Shown here: piece by piece, positions 47,690 to 60,068 of the stretch | Layout: each line of letters opens with the position of its first letter | Position numbering within the stretch: the stretch's first letter is position 1 | Assembly (NCBI RefSeq): GCF_016808095.1 | Contig: NC_068970.1 | Location: 21,930,501-21,994,500, forward strand | Source of the DNA: Vigna angularis | Lineage: Eukaryota; Streptophyta; Magnoliopsida; Fabales; Fabaceae | DNA length: 64,000 bases | Direction of reading: 5' to 3' | Notes under the pieces: model-generated | Told to the model about the DNA's origin: nothing | What the model saw: the letters and a program-made list of their open reading frames with translations, nothing else | The model's database searches: none | Made by a program: the position numbers and the translations under genes

Positions 47690-50494
47690 ATAAAAATAAA
47701 ATAGAATTAAAAAGCAATTATTAAAATGAAAAATATTATTAAAGTAAAATAATGAAAGAATTAATGTAAGATTTCAACATTATATATCGAACCAAAAAAT
47801 TAATAATTGTGAAATGCATGAACCACATAAATTAATGTAGTTCAGCTGTCATTTTATCCCAGATAAACCCTCGTATTTGGTCCTGTTTTTGGGCAAGATT
47901 CATTGAACGAGAGAAGCTTTGTTTTTTTCCCATACAATAGGTAAGAATGAGATAATCATATCGAAAAAATAATTTTCAAAACTGGTTATTTATTTCTTTT
48001 CCAAAATTTGACTAAACAAAGAGAAGTAATGAGAAAAACAATTAATCCCTGAAAAACAAGTTACAAACGTCAACGAAAAGAATGGGCAGACGTGGAAGGT
48101 TTGTTCCCCACATCGACCAAAGTTCCCAAGTGGTGGGCCTTCGAATATCCCTATACGAAGCGTAAGGTATTAAGATAAATAATATAAAAATTATATGAAT
48201 TTAAAACGCCCACAAAAACTTACAAGACATTATTACGATTTATAAAGACTATCTTTTAATAGATCTTAAGACATAATTAAAAGTCATGAAAATTAAAACT
48301 CAACTTCATAAAATTGTTTTGTAGGTATCACAATGAAATTTATATCATCAAATCGAAATGTATAATGTCAAAAATATATTGCTTCTAAACCATCATTCCA
48401 GTGCATCCAAAAGTTTATTTCCTATTATCGTTAAAACATAACGAAACTACCCATTCATACTTTCTCTACGTACTCAACGCTTGCAGAAATATTTCTTCTA
48501 TGAACCTCAATTGTGAGAAACGGCAGCGGAAGAAAACTCTGAATGCAAGAGACGAAACTTTCAAATAAAATGCGAAGGGGTAAAACCATATTTTAAATTC
48601 ATGGGGGTAGAGTTAGGATTATGGAAATGCAAGAAGCAAAAGCCCATTAAGAAGGTCTTAAGAGATCAGTGTCTCTTAACATAATCGTTCCAAATGTGAG
48701 AAAATTGTAAATATTTATAGGTCACTTTATTTGGATGACATGATTTAGAATGGTAAATTATATATTTTAAGAATTTAATACTAAAATGACTTATTTGGAT
48801 AAGTGATTAAAAAAAATTAAATATTTTACAAGACATTTTAAATGAATAAAACAAAACAATTTCAAATATTTAAAAAATATATAAAATTTGAAATTTTTCT
48901 CTTTTTCAATACATTAACACAACACGCATGCAAGCAATTGCCACTATTTCATAATTGGCTTACAGCAAAAGTCGAGATAAGTTAACTTAGATTAAAATTC
49001 ATGATGATTCGATCTAGGTGAAGGTTAAATTAAGTCACATCAAACCAAAGGTTGAGACGAATCAAACCAAACTAAATATAGAAGCAAGTCGATATGGGTT
49101 GAAGGTTGAAACAAGTTGATCTGAGTCAAAGGTTAAGACAAGTCAATTTAGACCGAAGGTCGAGATGAGTGGACTGAGGCTAAAGGTCAAGCATAGTCAA
49201 AGGTTGTGACTAGCTAGCCCGAGATCAACCTCCACCTCAAGGCGAACGATGAGATGAGTTGTCCCGAACTGAAAATCTAGTAGAGTCACCCTAAACAAAA
49301 AGTTGACTCTAGTCGATCTAGAGCATTGAAACGAGTTACCCTAGATTGATCGAGATAAATTAACCTAAGATGAAAATCAAGACGAGTCAGTTTGACCCGA
49401 AAGGCAAGACGATTTAGTTCGAACTGATGGTCAAAATAAGTCTACCCATATTAAAGGTAGAGTCAAGACAACCTTTATTAAATGTTGAGATGAGTCCATA
49501 TTGAAAATTGAAACGAGTTATCTTATATTGAAAGTTAAACAAAGTCAACTCAAGTTAAATTATCTAAATATTTTTAAAATATTTTTTTTTTCTAGAAAGA
49601 AAATTAAAATATTTTATCCAAACTAGAAAATAAAATCTATAATATCTTAATTACTTTGTTCAAATAAAATATTTAAAAAATTAAGAAAATTTAATTGGAG
49701 AAGTAATTCAACGTATTTCAATTTTTTTGAAGTTGTTGAAACTCCTCGTCCAAACACTTTTTAAGATAAATAAATCAAACCTAAATATATTAACATTAAT
49801 TTTGATAAACCTCTAATGAAATAGGATAATAGTACAACCTTAAGAATCGAATGTGAGTTGTTTTGAAAGTTGAGCAACTATAAATTCGATACAACTTTTT
49901 TACCACCTTATTATTCTTAATTGTTTGAAATGAATTTATTTCTACATGCACTTACTATGATATTGTTGTATAGACCGATTGAAACTTTTGAAAAATATAA
50001 TAGGGAAATTTGTTTTGGAGAAAAATAAAACAAAATTCAGTTCATCCCTCTCTTCTTTTTTATTGATCATTTGGATAATAAAATAGTTAAAGTATGCAAT
50101 ATCTGAATACTCCTTAACGAACCTTTAGATAGATAATGCCATGATATTGCACCCTTACATGACAATTTTTTCTCTGAAAAATGTGATAAAAGAGAGTAAT
50201 AATTTTCATCGATTTTCCATTATACATGAAATGAACAAGATAAGTAGGCTAAGTGCAAGTACATTATGTTGTTAATATTACAGATAAACTACTCTAAGTG
50301 CTCAAAGAAAGTATACCGATACCCGTATGTTATTTAAGATGTCTAAAATGGAAACAAATTGATTTTGATAACAAATCTTTTGCATGTCAAAACATTATAG
50401 TTACTAATTCATATTTCTTTCCATTGGGGAACTATTTGTAAGGAAACCTTTAACACCTAAAGTTATCAGGCATTTAAAAAGAACATTTTCTAAC
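47690..50494. other. Intergenic region between OPT and the RNA methyltransferase gene
   Basis: It holds the upstream region of the OPT gene, then AT-rich sequence. A degenerate minisatellite lies at about 48965-49560. Part of the 3' UTR of the neighbouring - strand gene precedes 50494. No coding gene was seen. Confidence 0.5.
48965..49560. repeat. Degenerate minisatellite, unit about 25-28 bp
   Basis: The words AAGGTTGAGACGAGTC and GTCAACCTGAG-like recur about twenty times with heavy variation. Examples are AAAGGTTAAGACAAGTC near 49127 and GAAGGTCGAGATGAGT near 49156. The unit and phase drift, so the copies are old. No coding content is apparent. Confidence 0.6.
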
Positions 50495-53400
50495 TTAAAA
50501 ATCTGAAATGACTAATTTTGTGAACTTCGCTATAAAGAGGCCACTGGTTCGTGATGTCAAAGGGTCAAATCGCCATGTTTTTGGTATGCATCCACCCTTG
50601 CAAGGCCAATTTCTGGCAGCATCTATCTCTGTCAGCTCTGTAGATTGAAATAAGAATGCAAAAACATAGAGAGGAACAAATAACTCAACTGCCACAACAT
50701 GAAGCAAATACTGTGAATATATGATCCAAGGAGTAATATCACTACAGCAAAGTAAGCGTACGCTTACTCATCCCATTAAACAGGTTAGACTCTGTTTGAC
50801 TAGTAAATTTGTTTTTTTGCATCCATTTCAAGTTTCATTAAAAATTACAAAAATGCCAGCATTTTTATTGCCCCCTTTGCTTGTATGATACAAAATAAAA
50901 ACAACATTTCATTGCCTCACATTTCTTGCACAAACTTTTAAAAACAATAAATACAGTATATAAATAATACTACATGCTTGTCATAAATAATATAAAAATG
51001 AATATAGAAAATATTTCTGATATCCAGAAACATCCTAACTTTTGCAAGTTAACTATGTCCACCGAAATAAGAAATATATCGCAAAAGATCAAGCAGACCA
51101 ATTGATAATTTTGTAAAACTATGACAACATTCAAGCAGAACTTTTTCCCACCACAAAAGAAGCAGATTGGGTGAAAGAGGGTTTAAAGGCTTCAGGATAG
51201 AGGCAATATGTTTACGCATCTAAGAATGGGGAACGTCTACAAGAGAAGCACACAACATTTGATAAGAAACAAGCATAGTACAAAAGCTAACCATATTACT
51301 GAAATGGATATGATTAGATGAAAAAATGGATAACACGAAATAATAAACATGGACCAGTAGAAGTACTCGTAAAATACAGACAAAGTTTTCACCAACCCGA
51401 AATAATTTGAAGGGTGAAGAGCATACCTGCAGCTCTATTTTCCTTCAAGAATTGTTCCACCACATCTTCATTCTGAGCAACAGTTAAGCTAATCGACAAA
51501 GTATTTTGTCAGAGTAAAATTGGCAAATGATAGGGAACATTTGTGCTGACTGAATCAGAAGAGCCGAAGAAGTTACAAAGTAATCAGGTTACCTGCAAGT
51601 GCTGTAGACAAGGGATCCTCCCACTTTTAGCAGTCTGAAACCATTGGTGAGAAGATTAAGCTGCAGCCAGACACAAAAGGTATGTTCGTTAAATTAAGGT
51701 GAAATCTAAGACTAAAGGCATTCATGCCTTGAATTATGCCAAAAAAGGCAATAGAAACAATCTACAATATCTTCTTTGCATACTTTGGGGTTAAATATGG
51801 CAAAAAAAATTAACTTTGTGCACAAGAAACTGAAATCTTACTAGTTTATTATCACATTACTAAAAATGAAACATGTCCTATTTACAAGTTCAGACTTAAA
51901 TAAAATCCGTACACTCTTGTTATAATTTGCCTTGATGATTTGATGCTCATACAGTCCTCGACAAACAATGTTTATGGAGTAACATAATGAGATCATAATT
52001 GGTAGGCCTTCTTAATGAAGGCTTTCTTCCAACTTTGTTAGTTATTGTGTAAGTAGACATTCCTTGTTATCTCTTATTCTCTACTTTTCTCCATAAGGTC
52101 TAAAGGTAACATTGCAGAGTTAGCTAGTTTAATCATATTAATCACTCAAACTCTTCAACAATTTAGTTATATACCCACAATTAATCACCTCAGCACTGAG
52201 ATTTTCAAAAATGTTTTAGGCCTTACACGTAGAGCATACTCCAAAGAGTGTCTCAGTTGATCATGAGTGTGCCAATACCCCTTAGACATTCTATCAGAAA
52301 GGGAAAACATTCAAAGCTAATGCCTGACACTAACACAGTAAATGATCCTGCACCATGTCATCAATAGCCAATCTGTTCTAACTCTAAGATGGGATGGGAG
52401 TGTGTTACAATATGTGTGAGAGAGAAAGAAATGAATGATTATTCTAGTAAAATATTCTACAGTAGAGAATATGTATTAATGGCTCATTTGCCTGAAGAGC
52501 ATGTAAGTCATCAGTCCTCTCAGCATCTAATACACGGCGTTGAAGCGTTCTCCAGCCCCAATGTTCAAACTTTTGAATATGTTTAACTGAACCATCATGA
52601 GTGCACTCTGCATCTACAAGGACCTGCATTCCAACAGATCATAAAATATTCAGGGTTGCTGAAAGCAAAGAATTATGCAAGATAAACTCAAAATGACGTA
52701 TATGTTACCTTGTCATAGCCCTTGTTTGCAATCTCATCGTCAGATAAAGTCTTAAATAATTCTCCTTTAGTAAGACCAACAACGCCAGAACGATGTCCAT
52801 AATAAATGAGTTCAGGAGGCTGAGAGCTAGACACCAATTGTGGAGAACCACTTTTGCCAGCTCTTTTCCTTTCTTTCCATGGTCTTCTAGATGTCCACTC
52901 CTTGAACACATCCACTCTTTCTTCCGATCCAGACTCACCTGTTTGATACTTGATAGAAAGAAAACATTTCAAAAACAAGCAACACTGAATAATAAATATA
53001 ATATAAATTTAAATTCCCGGTATTGCATTCCAGGATGAACCATCTCTATAACAACTATACTTCAATTACATGATTCACAGTCAGAACGGGATCTGGTAGG
53101 AATAACTGAAAATGATGTTCCATCAGCAACAAAAAGCCGGCATTGATCACCAAGCGTATATTTTTGCAGCATTGTCCTACAAGCGGCCAAACGATGCCTT
53201 GCAGCATCTACTCCTGTCACAGAGCCCGAATCACCAAGAAGGTCCAATATCATACAAAGTTTAGCACCTGAAAATAAAATTGTTACAAAGACAGTTATGA
53301 TCAATATTGAATCGTTTCTCTGGTAAACTGATAAATTACAGTCAATGTTGATTTTTTAACTAAAAACAAAATCCTGCAAAGGAAAAAGCACGTCAAAGCA

Positions 53401-54307
53401 TCACTGAAACACAGTCATTCATTCATTTTCTTACCGAAATAAAGCAATCTTAATCTGAAAATCATGCATTTTTGCAACAGTACGGGAAGAGAATACTCCC
53501 TCTAGTCTCATATAAAAGAAATAAACTCATGCTAATTAAGAAAGATCGATAGCATCCTTCAATTGTATCAATCTCATTTAAAAACCAAACTTTTTTACCC
53601 GCATCAAACTTTCTTGGAACTTTGATATCAAAAACACAACAACAGAGTCATTGACACAACAAAACCTCCATTGAATGAAGGGTATTTTGATAATCGTAAA
53701 AACAGTTAACATTTGCTTATATTTGAGACTTATAAACATAAGCAAGTAAAGAAAGAAACATCTACCAGGAGCAGCACATAGGTCTAGGACATGATCTCCA
53801 GGTGACACTTCTAAAGCCATAACCGCAGCTCCAGAAGCAGCATCAATTCCATATATCTGACTCAGAGGAAATCCAACAACAGCCTCACAAACTTAGGTTC
53901 TCAAAAATTACATTTTGACATTAAAATTTACTTGACTGTTGTATGAAGAGCCAAATCAAGATTCCTTGATCAGTTACCTTTCCTTCTCGGTATGCCCTAG
54001 AGCCAGCAATTTGAACGTGCGGTGGAAGAGAGAGAAAGCCCGATAACCACTCTACTTTTTCGAGGTTGCACTTTACCTCTGCTTCAACCTCTTCAATGCA
54101 TGCTTCACAACCAGGTTTCAACCTTCGAAGGCACGATATAAATAGGAAAAAAATGTGAAATTGAAAGGCAAAAATGAAGGAGGTGTAGAAAGGGTGGAAT
54201 TGGAATTACCGAATGTATCTTGGGGTGGAATCGATTGCAGTGTAAAGGGAAGGATCGAGCCCATTGGCCTCCAGGAAGTGAAGGAAAGCCTCTGGCAATG
54301 GCGCCAT
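50495..54307 (-). CDS. NOL1/NOP2/Sun RNA cytosine-5 methyltransferase
   Basis: Nine exons on the - strand, in transcript order: 54307-54210, 54122-53978, 53856-53766, 53267-53070, 52938-52709, 52623-52492, 51660-51593, 51488-51427, 50637-50495. They total 1167 bases, 388 residues. SAM motif I is VLDLCAAPGAKLCMILDLLG (from residue 104), followed by GSVTGVDAARHRL. Motif IV reads LVDAECTHDGS (Cys261) instead of the usual DAPCSG. Motif VI is LVYSTCSLTVAQNEDVV (Cys320, the predicted catalytic nucleophile). An insert of about 75 residues rich in charge (EEWTSRRPWKERK-like) sits between the motifs. The C-terminus reads WRFDPLTSRTSGLFIAKF. The family places 5-methylcytosine in tRNA or rRNA; the target here is unknown. 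Intron 6 has a GC donor (CAG/GCAAAT at 52491-52490). It looks closest to Arabidopsis At5g66180. Confidence 0.92.
52490..52491 (-). promoter_or_regulatory. GC splice donor of intron 6 in the RNA methyltransferase gene
   Basis: The exon ends CTTCAG and the intron begins GCAAATGAG. Using it keeps the frame and leads directly to the LNLLTNGFRLLKVGG exon at 51660. No GT donor nearby restores the conserved protein. GC-AG introns are a known minor class of the major spliceosome. Confidence 0.75.
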
Positions 54308-55579
54308 TGCAGCGTTTTCTCCTTCCATCCACGGCTCAATTCGGGTTCAACTTCATAATATTTTGGTGGGTTGTGCTAACAACCAATATTAAGAAAATCA
54401 AATTAAGGTTTGTTCTTTTATGTTCTGTTTCCAATGTTGTTAACTTAGATACAGTTATCATTGTACCCTTTTATTTTATTTTTCTCAAAAATATTCTTTT
54501 AATTTTGTATTTGCTCTTCTTCTTTTTAAATTTCTTGTTTTAGTCACTTAAATTTTTAAAAAAAACATCAATTTTAAAGTTCTACAAAAACATAGTTTAT
54601 ATTTTCTATTTTAAAATATTTAATTTTAATGATTTGATGATGGTTTAAATTTACTTAAGTTAAGTATATTATAATAAAATAATTAATTTAAATATTCATT
54701 TCCTTTTAATTGTCATTATAATAGTTCTAATTTGTAAAAAATATTTGATATGATATAAAAATATTGGATATGATAAACTCGCTCTGGAATCTCTAATCTG
54801 CAAAATTATATCCAAATATTTTCAAAAATCTACAACTCTAACATTATAAACGTAAAATAATTAGATTAAATGTTTAAACAATTTTAGTTGTTGTTAACTA
54901 ATTTTAGTTTATAAAAATATTGCAAATTGCAAAATCTTCTTCACATTATCAAACACAATTTTAATGCTTTAATTTCTCATACTCGATAGGATGTTTTCAA
55001 TATTATAAGAATAAGTATTAAAGATAGGATGTTTTCAAGATTATAAGAACGAGTATTAAAGATGAGAGAAAAATATACAAATATTTAAATCTAATTTATA
55101 ATTATTTAAATTTATATTAACTTATTTTAATATATTTATCTTAAGTTTAAATTCATAAATTCCAATTCATATGATTGAATTTGAATTAAATATAAATATA
55201 AATTAAATAATGTTTTAGATTTTGAAAATTAATAAAATGAGTTTGTGATAATTTAAATTGTGAAAAGATAGATTTAATAAGGTAAGATTGAATTGAGTAA
55301 GATCGAGTCTTATGTAAGATTATGTTAGGTTAAATGTAAGATAAGTTGAATTATGTCATATTAAAGTTAAGTTAGGTTAGGTTAAATTTAAGTTAGATTA
55401 AGTTCAAATTGCTCTGAGTTATATTGAATTTAAGTTTAATTAAATAAATTTAAGTCAAGTCAAGTTAAATTGGAGTAGAACTAATTTAAACTAGTCAAGT
55501 TGGGTTTAAGTGGAGTCTGGTCAAATCAGATCAAGGTTAGATTGAGTTTGGTCCAAGTTAGACTAAGTCAGGTCAAATT
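54308..55579. other. Intergenic region with a degenerate repeat
   Basis: The left part is the presumed promoter of the RNA methyltransferase gene; no TATA box stands out. From about 55270 to 55575 the sequence is a degenerate simple repeat built on AAGTTA/GGTTA/GTCAA words. It runs up to the start of the solo LTR. Confidence 0.5.
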
Positions 55580-57855
55580 TGTAAGACCCTGAAAATTAGA
55601 AGAAAAAGTAAGTTTTGGGTCATTAGAATACTAAGAAACTCAAAATGTAACAAGTTGTAACAAAAGTACAAAGTATAGTACAAAATACAATGCTGTCGAC
55701 TTTGACATGGTTTAATATTTTAATTATTACTTTTTGTTAAAATTAGATCTTGAGTTGATTCTTCTTCCATTAGAAAGTAGACTCGAATAGCTTCGATTCG
55801 AGTACTTGTATGCGTAATTCCGACTTCAGGAAGGGGTTCAACAGGACTGACAAAGTTTTCCTAGTGAGTGAACACGTTTTTGACGCGTTTTTGATGCATT
55901 TTTTTACTGTTCAAACGCGTTTTTGGCCAAATTTTGGCTATTTCAGGACGTCCCAGGGGGCTGGAATGGTTCCTAAGTTGAACCAGAGACTAGAGTACGA
56001 AGGTTTTGGAGCAAAGGGACTTTAGAGTTGTGATTTGAGTCGGGGGAACATTCGCAAAGTGTTTTCGAAAGGCTAGCTAAGGAGAAAACCGTAAATGGAG
56101 CTAACCTTGAGTCTTTTTGTTTCTGTATGATCTTAAATTTGGTATATGTTTAGGATTTTGATTCTCTTTATGATTTTAGAATGAAATTTTGCTTTTGTTG
56201 TATCTTTTGAATTGATGTACGGTTTGGAATTGGGATATGCTTCTGTTTTGATAATTTTGAAGAGATCTTGTTCGTATTAAGTATTTTGAATAGGTGGAAG
56301 TTTTTTTTAGGTATACGTATAGATCGAAGATTTTGAATTTGTTTATGGATTTAAAAGGAGACTAGGTTTTTGATAGGAAATTTTGGATTGTACTATTTAT
56401 CCGCTGCCTTTTATTTATATGTTTAGTTTAGATGTTTATAAGATTTGGATAAATATGGGTTGTTGATAGGAGATGAGTTTTTGGACGTCTAGAAAGTCTG
56501 TATGATGAAAGGAATAGTCGGTATAGCCTAGGAAGTGAATTTTCGTGATTTTGGAATGGTAAATTCGCTTGAGCGAATGAGCCAACTCGCTGGAGCGAGT
56601 TATGCGTGACAAATTTAGTGTTTTTGATGTTTTTGACATTTTGGGAGTTCTGGATGTCCGTTTTGGACGTTCTTTAGGTCGATATGGGGGTTTTTGACCC
56701 TTCGGGAGCCATTAGTGAGGGTATCCAAGCTGTTTGAACTACTTAAGGGTTCGAATTAATAGACCATAAAGAGTTATGTGTTAATAAGTGATGTTTTTTG
56801 TGAGGATGTGAAATGTCTGAGTATGTAAGAGTTATTTTCTTGAGATATGACTAAAGATGATAATATGTTGACATGTGTATCTATGAATGGAGAATGTGGA
56901 ATAGAGTTCCAAGGAGGAACTCCTTGTTGATTTTGTGTCAAGTACTGTACGTATGAATATAGGAACTCCGATTTAGGGGTTCATTCTTATGCTCTCAATA
57001 GTCTCGATCTCACTTAGAGAGAAAGCTATGTGGTGGAGAGTGGGAAATCCTTACCGAAGATCCACAGTGGGGTGGACAGAGTAGGAAGGATGTAGCTTTA
57101 GTGGTGGTATTCATATCCGAAGTTCCAGCTTGAGGAACAGAGTAGGATAGAATAATTGAGCTAGCGAATAAGTGCATCCATATCCGAAGATCCAGTTTGG
57201 GGGACAGAGTAGGAAGGATGTAGCTTCAGTGATTGTATTCATATCCGAAGATCCAGTTTGGGGGACATAGTAGGATAGAATAATTGAGCTAGCGAATAAG
57301 TGCATCATATCCGAAGATCCAGTTTGGGGGACAGAGTAAGATAGGATGTAGTTGAGTAAAGTACCACTGTAAGTGTAGAACTAGCTAAGAGTTCAATATT
57401 CATACGATTATTCGGATGAGTGAGTTTATGATGATTATGGTATGCTTATTGTATTATTGAGTAATTTAACTTGTAAGTTGGAAATTTGGTTATTAATTTA
57501 ATTTACCATAACATTTTATGTTGCATTAGCTCACCCTTGCTTTGTCTGTTATGTGGTTGTTATTTTGTGTTATGTATTTTGTCTGGCGATGATCATTCGG
57601 TGGATGGGAGCAGAAGTTGGTGATATGCCGGTGGAGCAAGCATTAGATGGAGGATCGATGGAAGCTTAGTTATAAGAAGGAAACTTATATGTTTAGTCTC
57701 TATTTTAAGCATGAATTGTATTTAGTTTGTGATTTGAGTGAGGGTTTGTATAATAATGAGGAAAACTATTATTCCTCCTTCTATCAACTGTTCTATTGTA
57801 TCAATGATGTAAGAACTCTATTATAATTTAATGCTATAATTATTGGAGTGTTACA
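55580..57855. mobile_element. Solo LTR of a gypsy-like retrotransposon with perfect TSD
   Basis: The segment starts TGTAAGACCCTG and ends GAGTGTTACA. Identical 5-bp direct repeats AAATT flank it (55575-55579 and 57856-57860). At 2276 bp with no gag or pol, it is best read as a solo LTR left by recombination between the two LTRs of a full element. Near its 3' end it shares the GATCATTCGGTGGATGGGAG-type block (about 57591-57613) with the older solo LTR at 16366-18924. It contains an unusual higher-order tandem repeat at 57054-57350. The gypsy class is inferred from the termini and length. Confidence 0.8.
57054..57350. repeat. Higher-order tandem repeat inside the solo LTR
   Basis: Five units start CCGAAG at 57054, 57117, 57184, 57245 and 57311, giving spacings of 63, 67, 61 and 66. 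Two unit types alternate. Type A contains GTAGGAAGGATGTAGCTT. Type B contains GGATAGAATAATTGAGCTAG. The order is A-B-A-B-A', so the larger period is about 128 bases. Confidence 0.88.
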
Positions 57856-57860
57856 AAATT

Positions 57861-60068
57861 CACATTCAAATCAAGCAACAAAATGAGAATGTGTTGTTGT
57901 CTGACAAGTTGGATAATAGAGTTCACTTTATGTACCTCTATTTGTTGACTAATCTTTCATGTCTAATATAGGTAATTGTATATTTAATTGTTGTGTATAT
58001 GTTGAAATCCAATAGGCTATTGCAACTTAATGTTAATGTTGTAATTAATAACATTCACTTCACTAATATAAATATACTAAAAATATGTTAATAAATGTAT
58101 TCATTGATGTATAAATAGAGTTGAGTGGAAGTGCTTGGTTGAGTTGATGTGTGTCATAAAGATGTTATGGGAGCAATAGTTTGGATCATATCCAAACTGT
58201 GAGTACCAATTATAAACATGTCTTCCATATCTAGTTATTTATTATATGTGTCATTACCATTAAATTCATAACATCAATGTTTATTGTAATTTTTATATAA
58301 AGGCAACGAAAGATAAATATAATGAATGGATACAAATGCTTAATTATGGATGACAAACACAACTTTAATTTGTTTTTTAATTATCAAATGAGACTATGAT
58401 GACAAGGTAAAATTGTAATGTAGTATATTTCAAGATGTATCTTGCCTACTAAGTAAACTTGTCAAAGTTACAAAAAAAGTTGACATATAGAATAAAATTG
58501 ACAAGAATTTACTAACAAAACATATAATATGTATGCGGTATGAAACAACAAACATGAACAATTGACAAATACAATGTCCATTGTTTTATATATATAAATA
58601 CATGGAATTATACATGACCAATTATATTAATTTATTAATTTTGTCGGATTTATGAATTATTTGATCAAACATTTATTGTTAAGTGAAAAGCCACAACTAA
58701 AAGTTGAAATATAACTCTTTCTATTTAAATATTGTAGCAATCAAAACCTCAATTAGATGGTAAACTAATCTATCCAACCTCAACCATGAAACAACCCTTA
58801 ACCAAATCATCATGCACATCTCAAATTTAGTAAATTAGTGGTAATGTATTAACTTTGTCAAAAAGATGCTATCATAGCATTCTTTTGTATCAATAGTTGA
58901 ATATTTCTTACTTTCACCACATGTATTATAGACTAATCATTTGCCTCAAGTTCAAATGAGTTTATGTCAAATTTGTTTCTCATAAATCTTTAAACTCTAG
59001 TTTTAGCTTATGCATATTCGAAAACTCTATATAACATGAAATTGACAGTTTATCAAGTGCATTTGAACATTATATTACTTATTACCATAAAATATCTCTT
59101 ATAAAACGAGTAACCATATTATAAAGAGTTAGTATCTAATTAAAAAATGTGGATCCATCAAGTCTTAAGCCATAACTCACACCTATATATAAGATTTTCA
59201 TCAAACAATTATATGAAACAATAAATTTGTGACACTTTTTTCGTCTTCTTATATTATGCTTTTCTTACTAATCTCGACTCATTATAAAAATTTTAGTTTA
59301 ACACGTGAATTTTTCACCATTTGTGTTTTGTATTATGCAAATTCTTAATTTTCATTCGAGTTATTTATTTTATTATATTAAATTTAACGTTTTACGATAA
59401 ATAATTGTACGTAACCATAAATTTCAAAATCTACAAATACTCTATATAAAAAATAAACTAAATTTTCAAGACAAATTTAAAAATCAATAGCCAATTTTTC
59501 GGCAGGTACCAATTACAAAGTTTAGAATTAAGTATAGTGAATCTTAAACGGTGACTTGAAGAAAACAACTGCAGTTAATTAATTTCTTAAAAATTAATTA
59601 CATCCGGAAAAAGAAAATCTAAATTTGTGTGAAGTATTGTAGATTTTGTGATGCAGTGTTGTAAATACTTTTGAATCGTGTTTAAACTCTATATATAAAA
59701 AATCGAGTTAAATAATTTATCTTGAAAGAGATGGGAAGCATGGTAAAATGGAATCCGACACATCCTGCTACTAATCTGACGCGACACGCAATTCAAAGAC
59801 CTTTGTGTTTTATAAGAAATGATAATTTAATACACACAAATTTTCTTATATTTAATTGATATTATTTTTTCATTATTTATTTATATATTCAATTCAATCT
59901 CTTGCATTCAAACCTATCCATTCACTGCTATGGCGAACTTTATATTACCAAACACAAAATAACGACCACAAATCTTCTTCCTCTTTTTTCACCTTTCTTC
60001 CTCACCCTATAAAGATCACTTCTTTAAACAACCACACACTACCAATTAAACAACACCCACTTCCCCTC
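57861..60068. other. Intergenic AT-rich region upstream of the rhodanese gene
   Basis: No gene could be supported. The last 200 bases form the probable promoter, with a TATATAT-type sequence at about 59880-59889 and a C/A-rich leader before the ATG at 60069. Confidence 0.5.

Noticed and set aside
55810..56025. 71-residue frame on the + strand
   Set aside because: It lies within the solo LTR near its 5' end, with no gag or pol similarity. It is most likely a chance frame.
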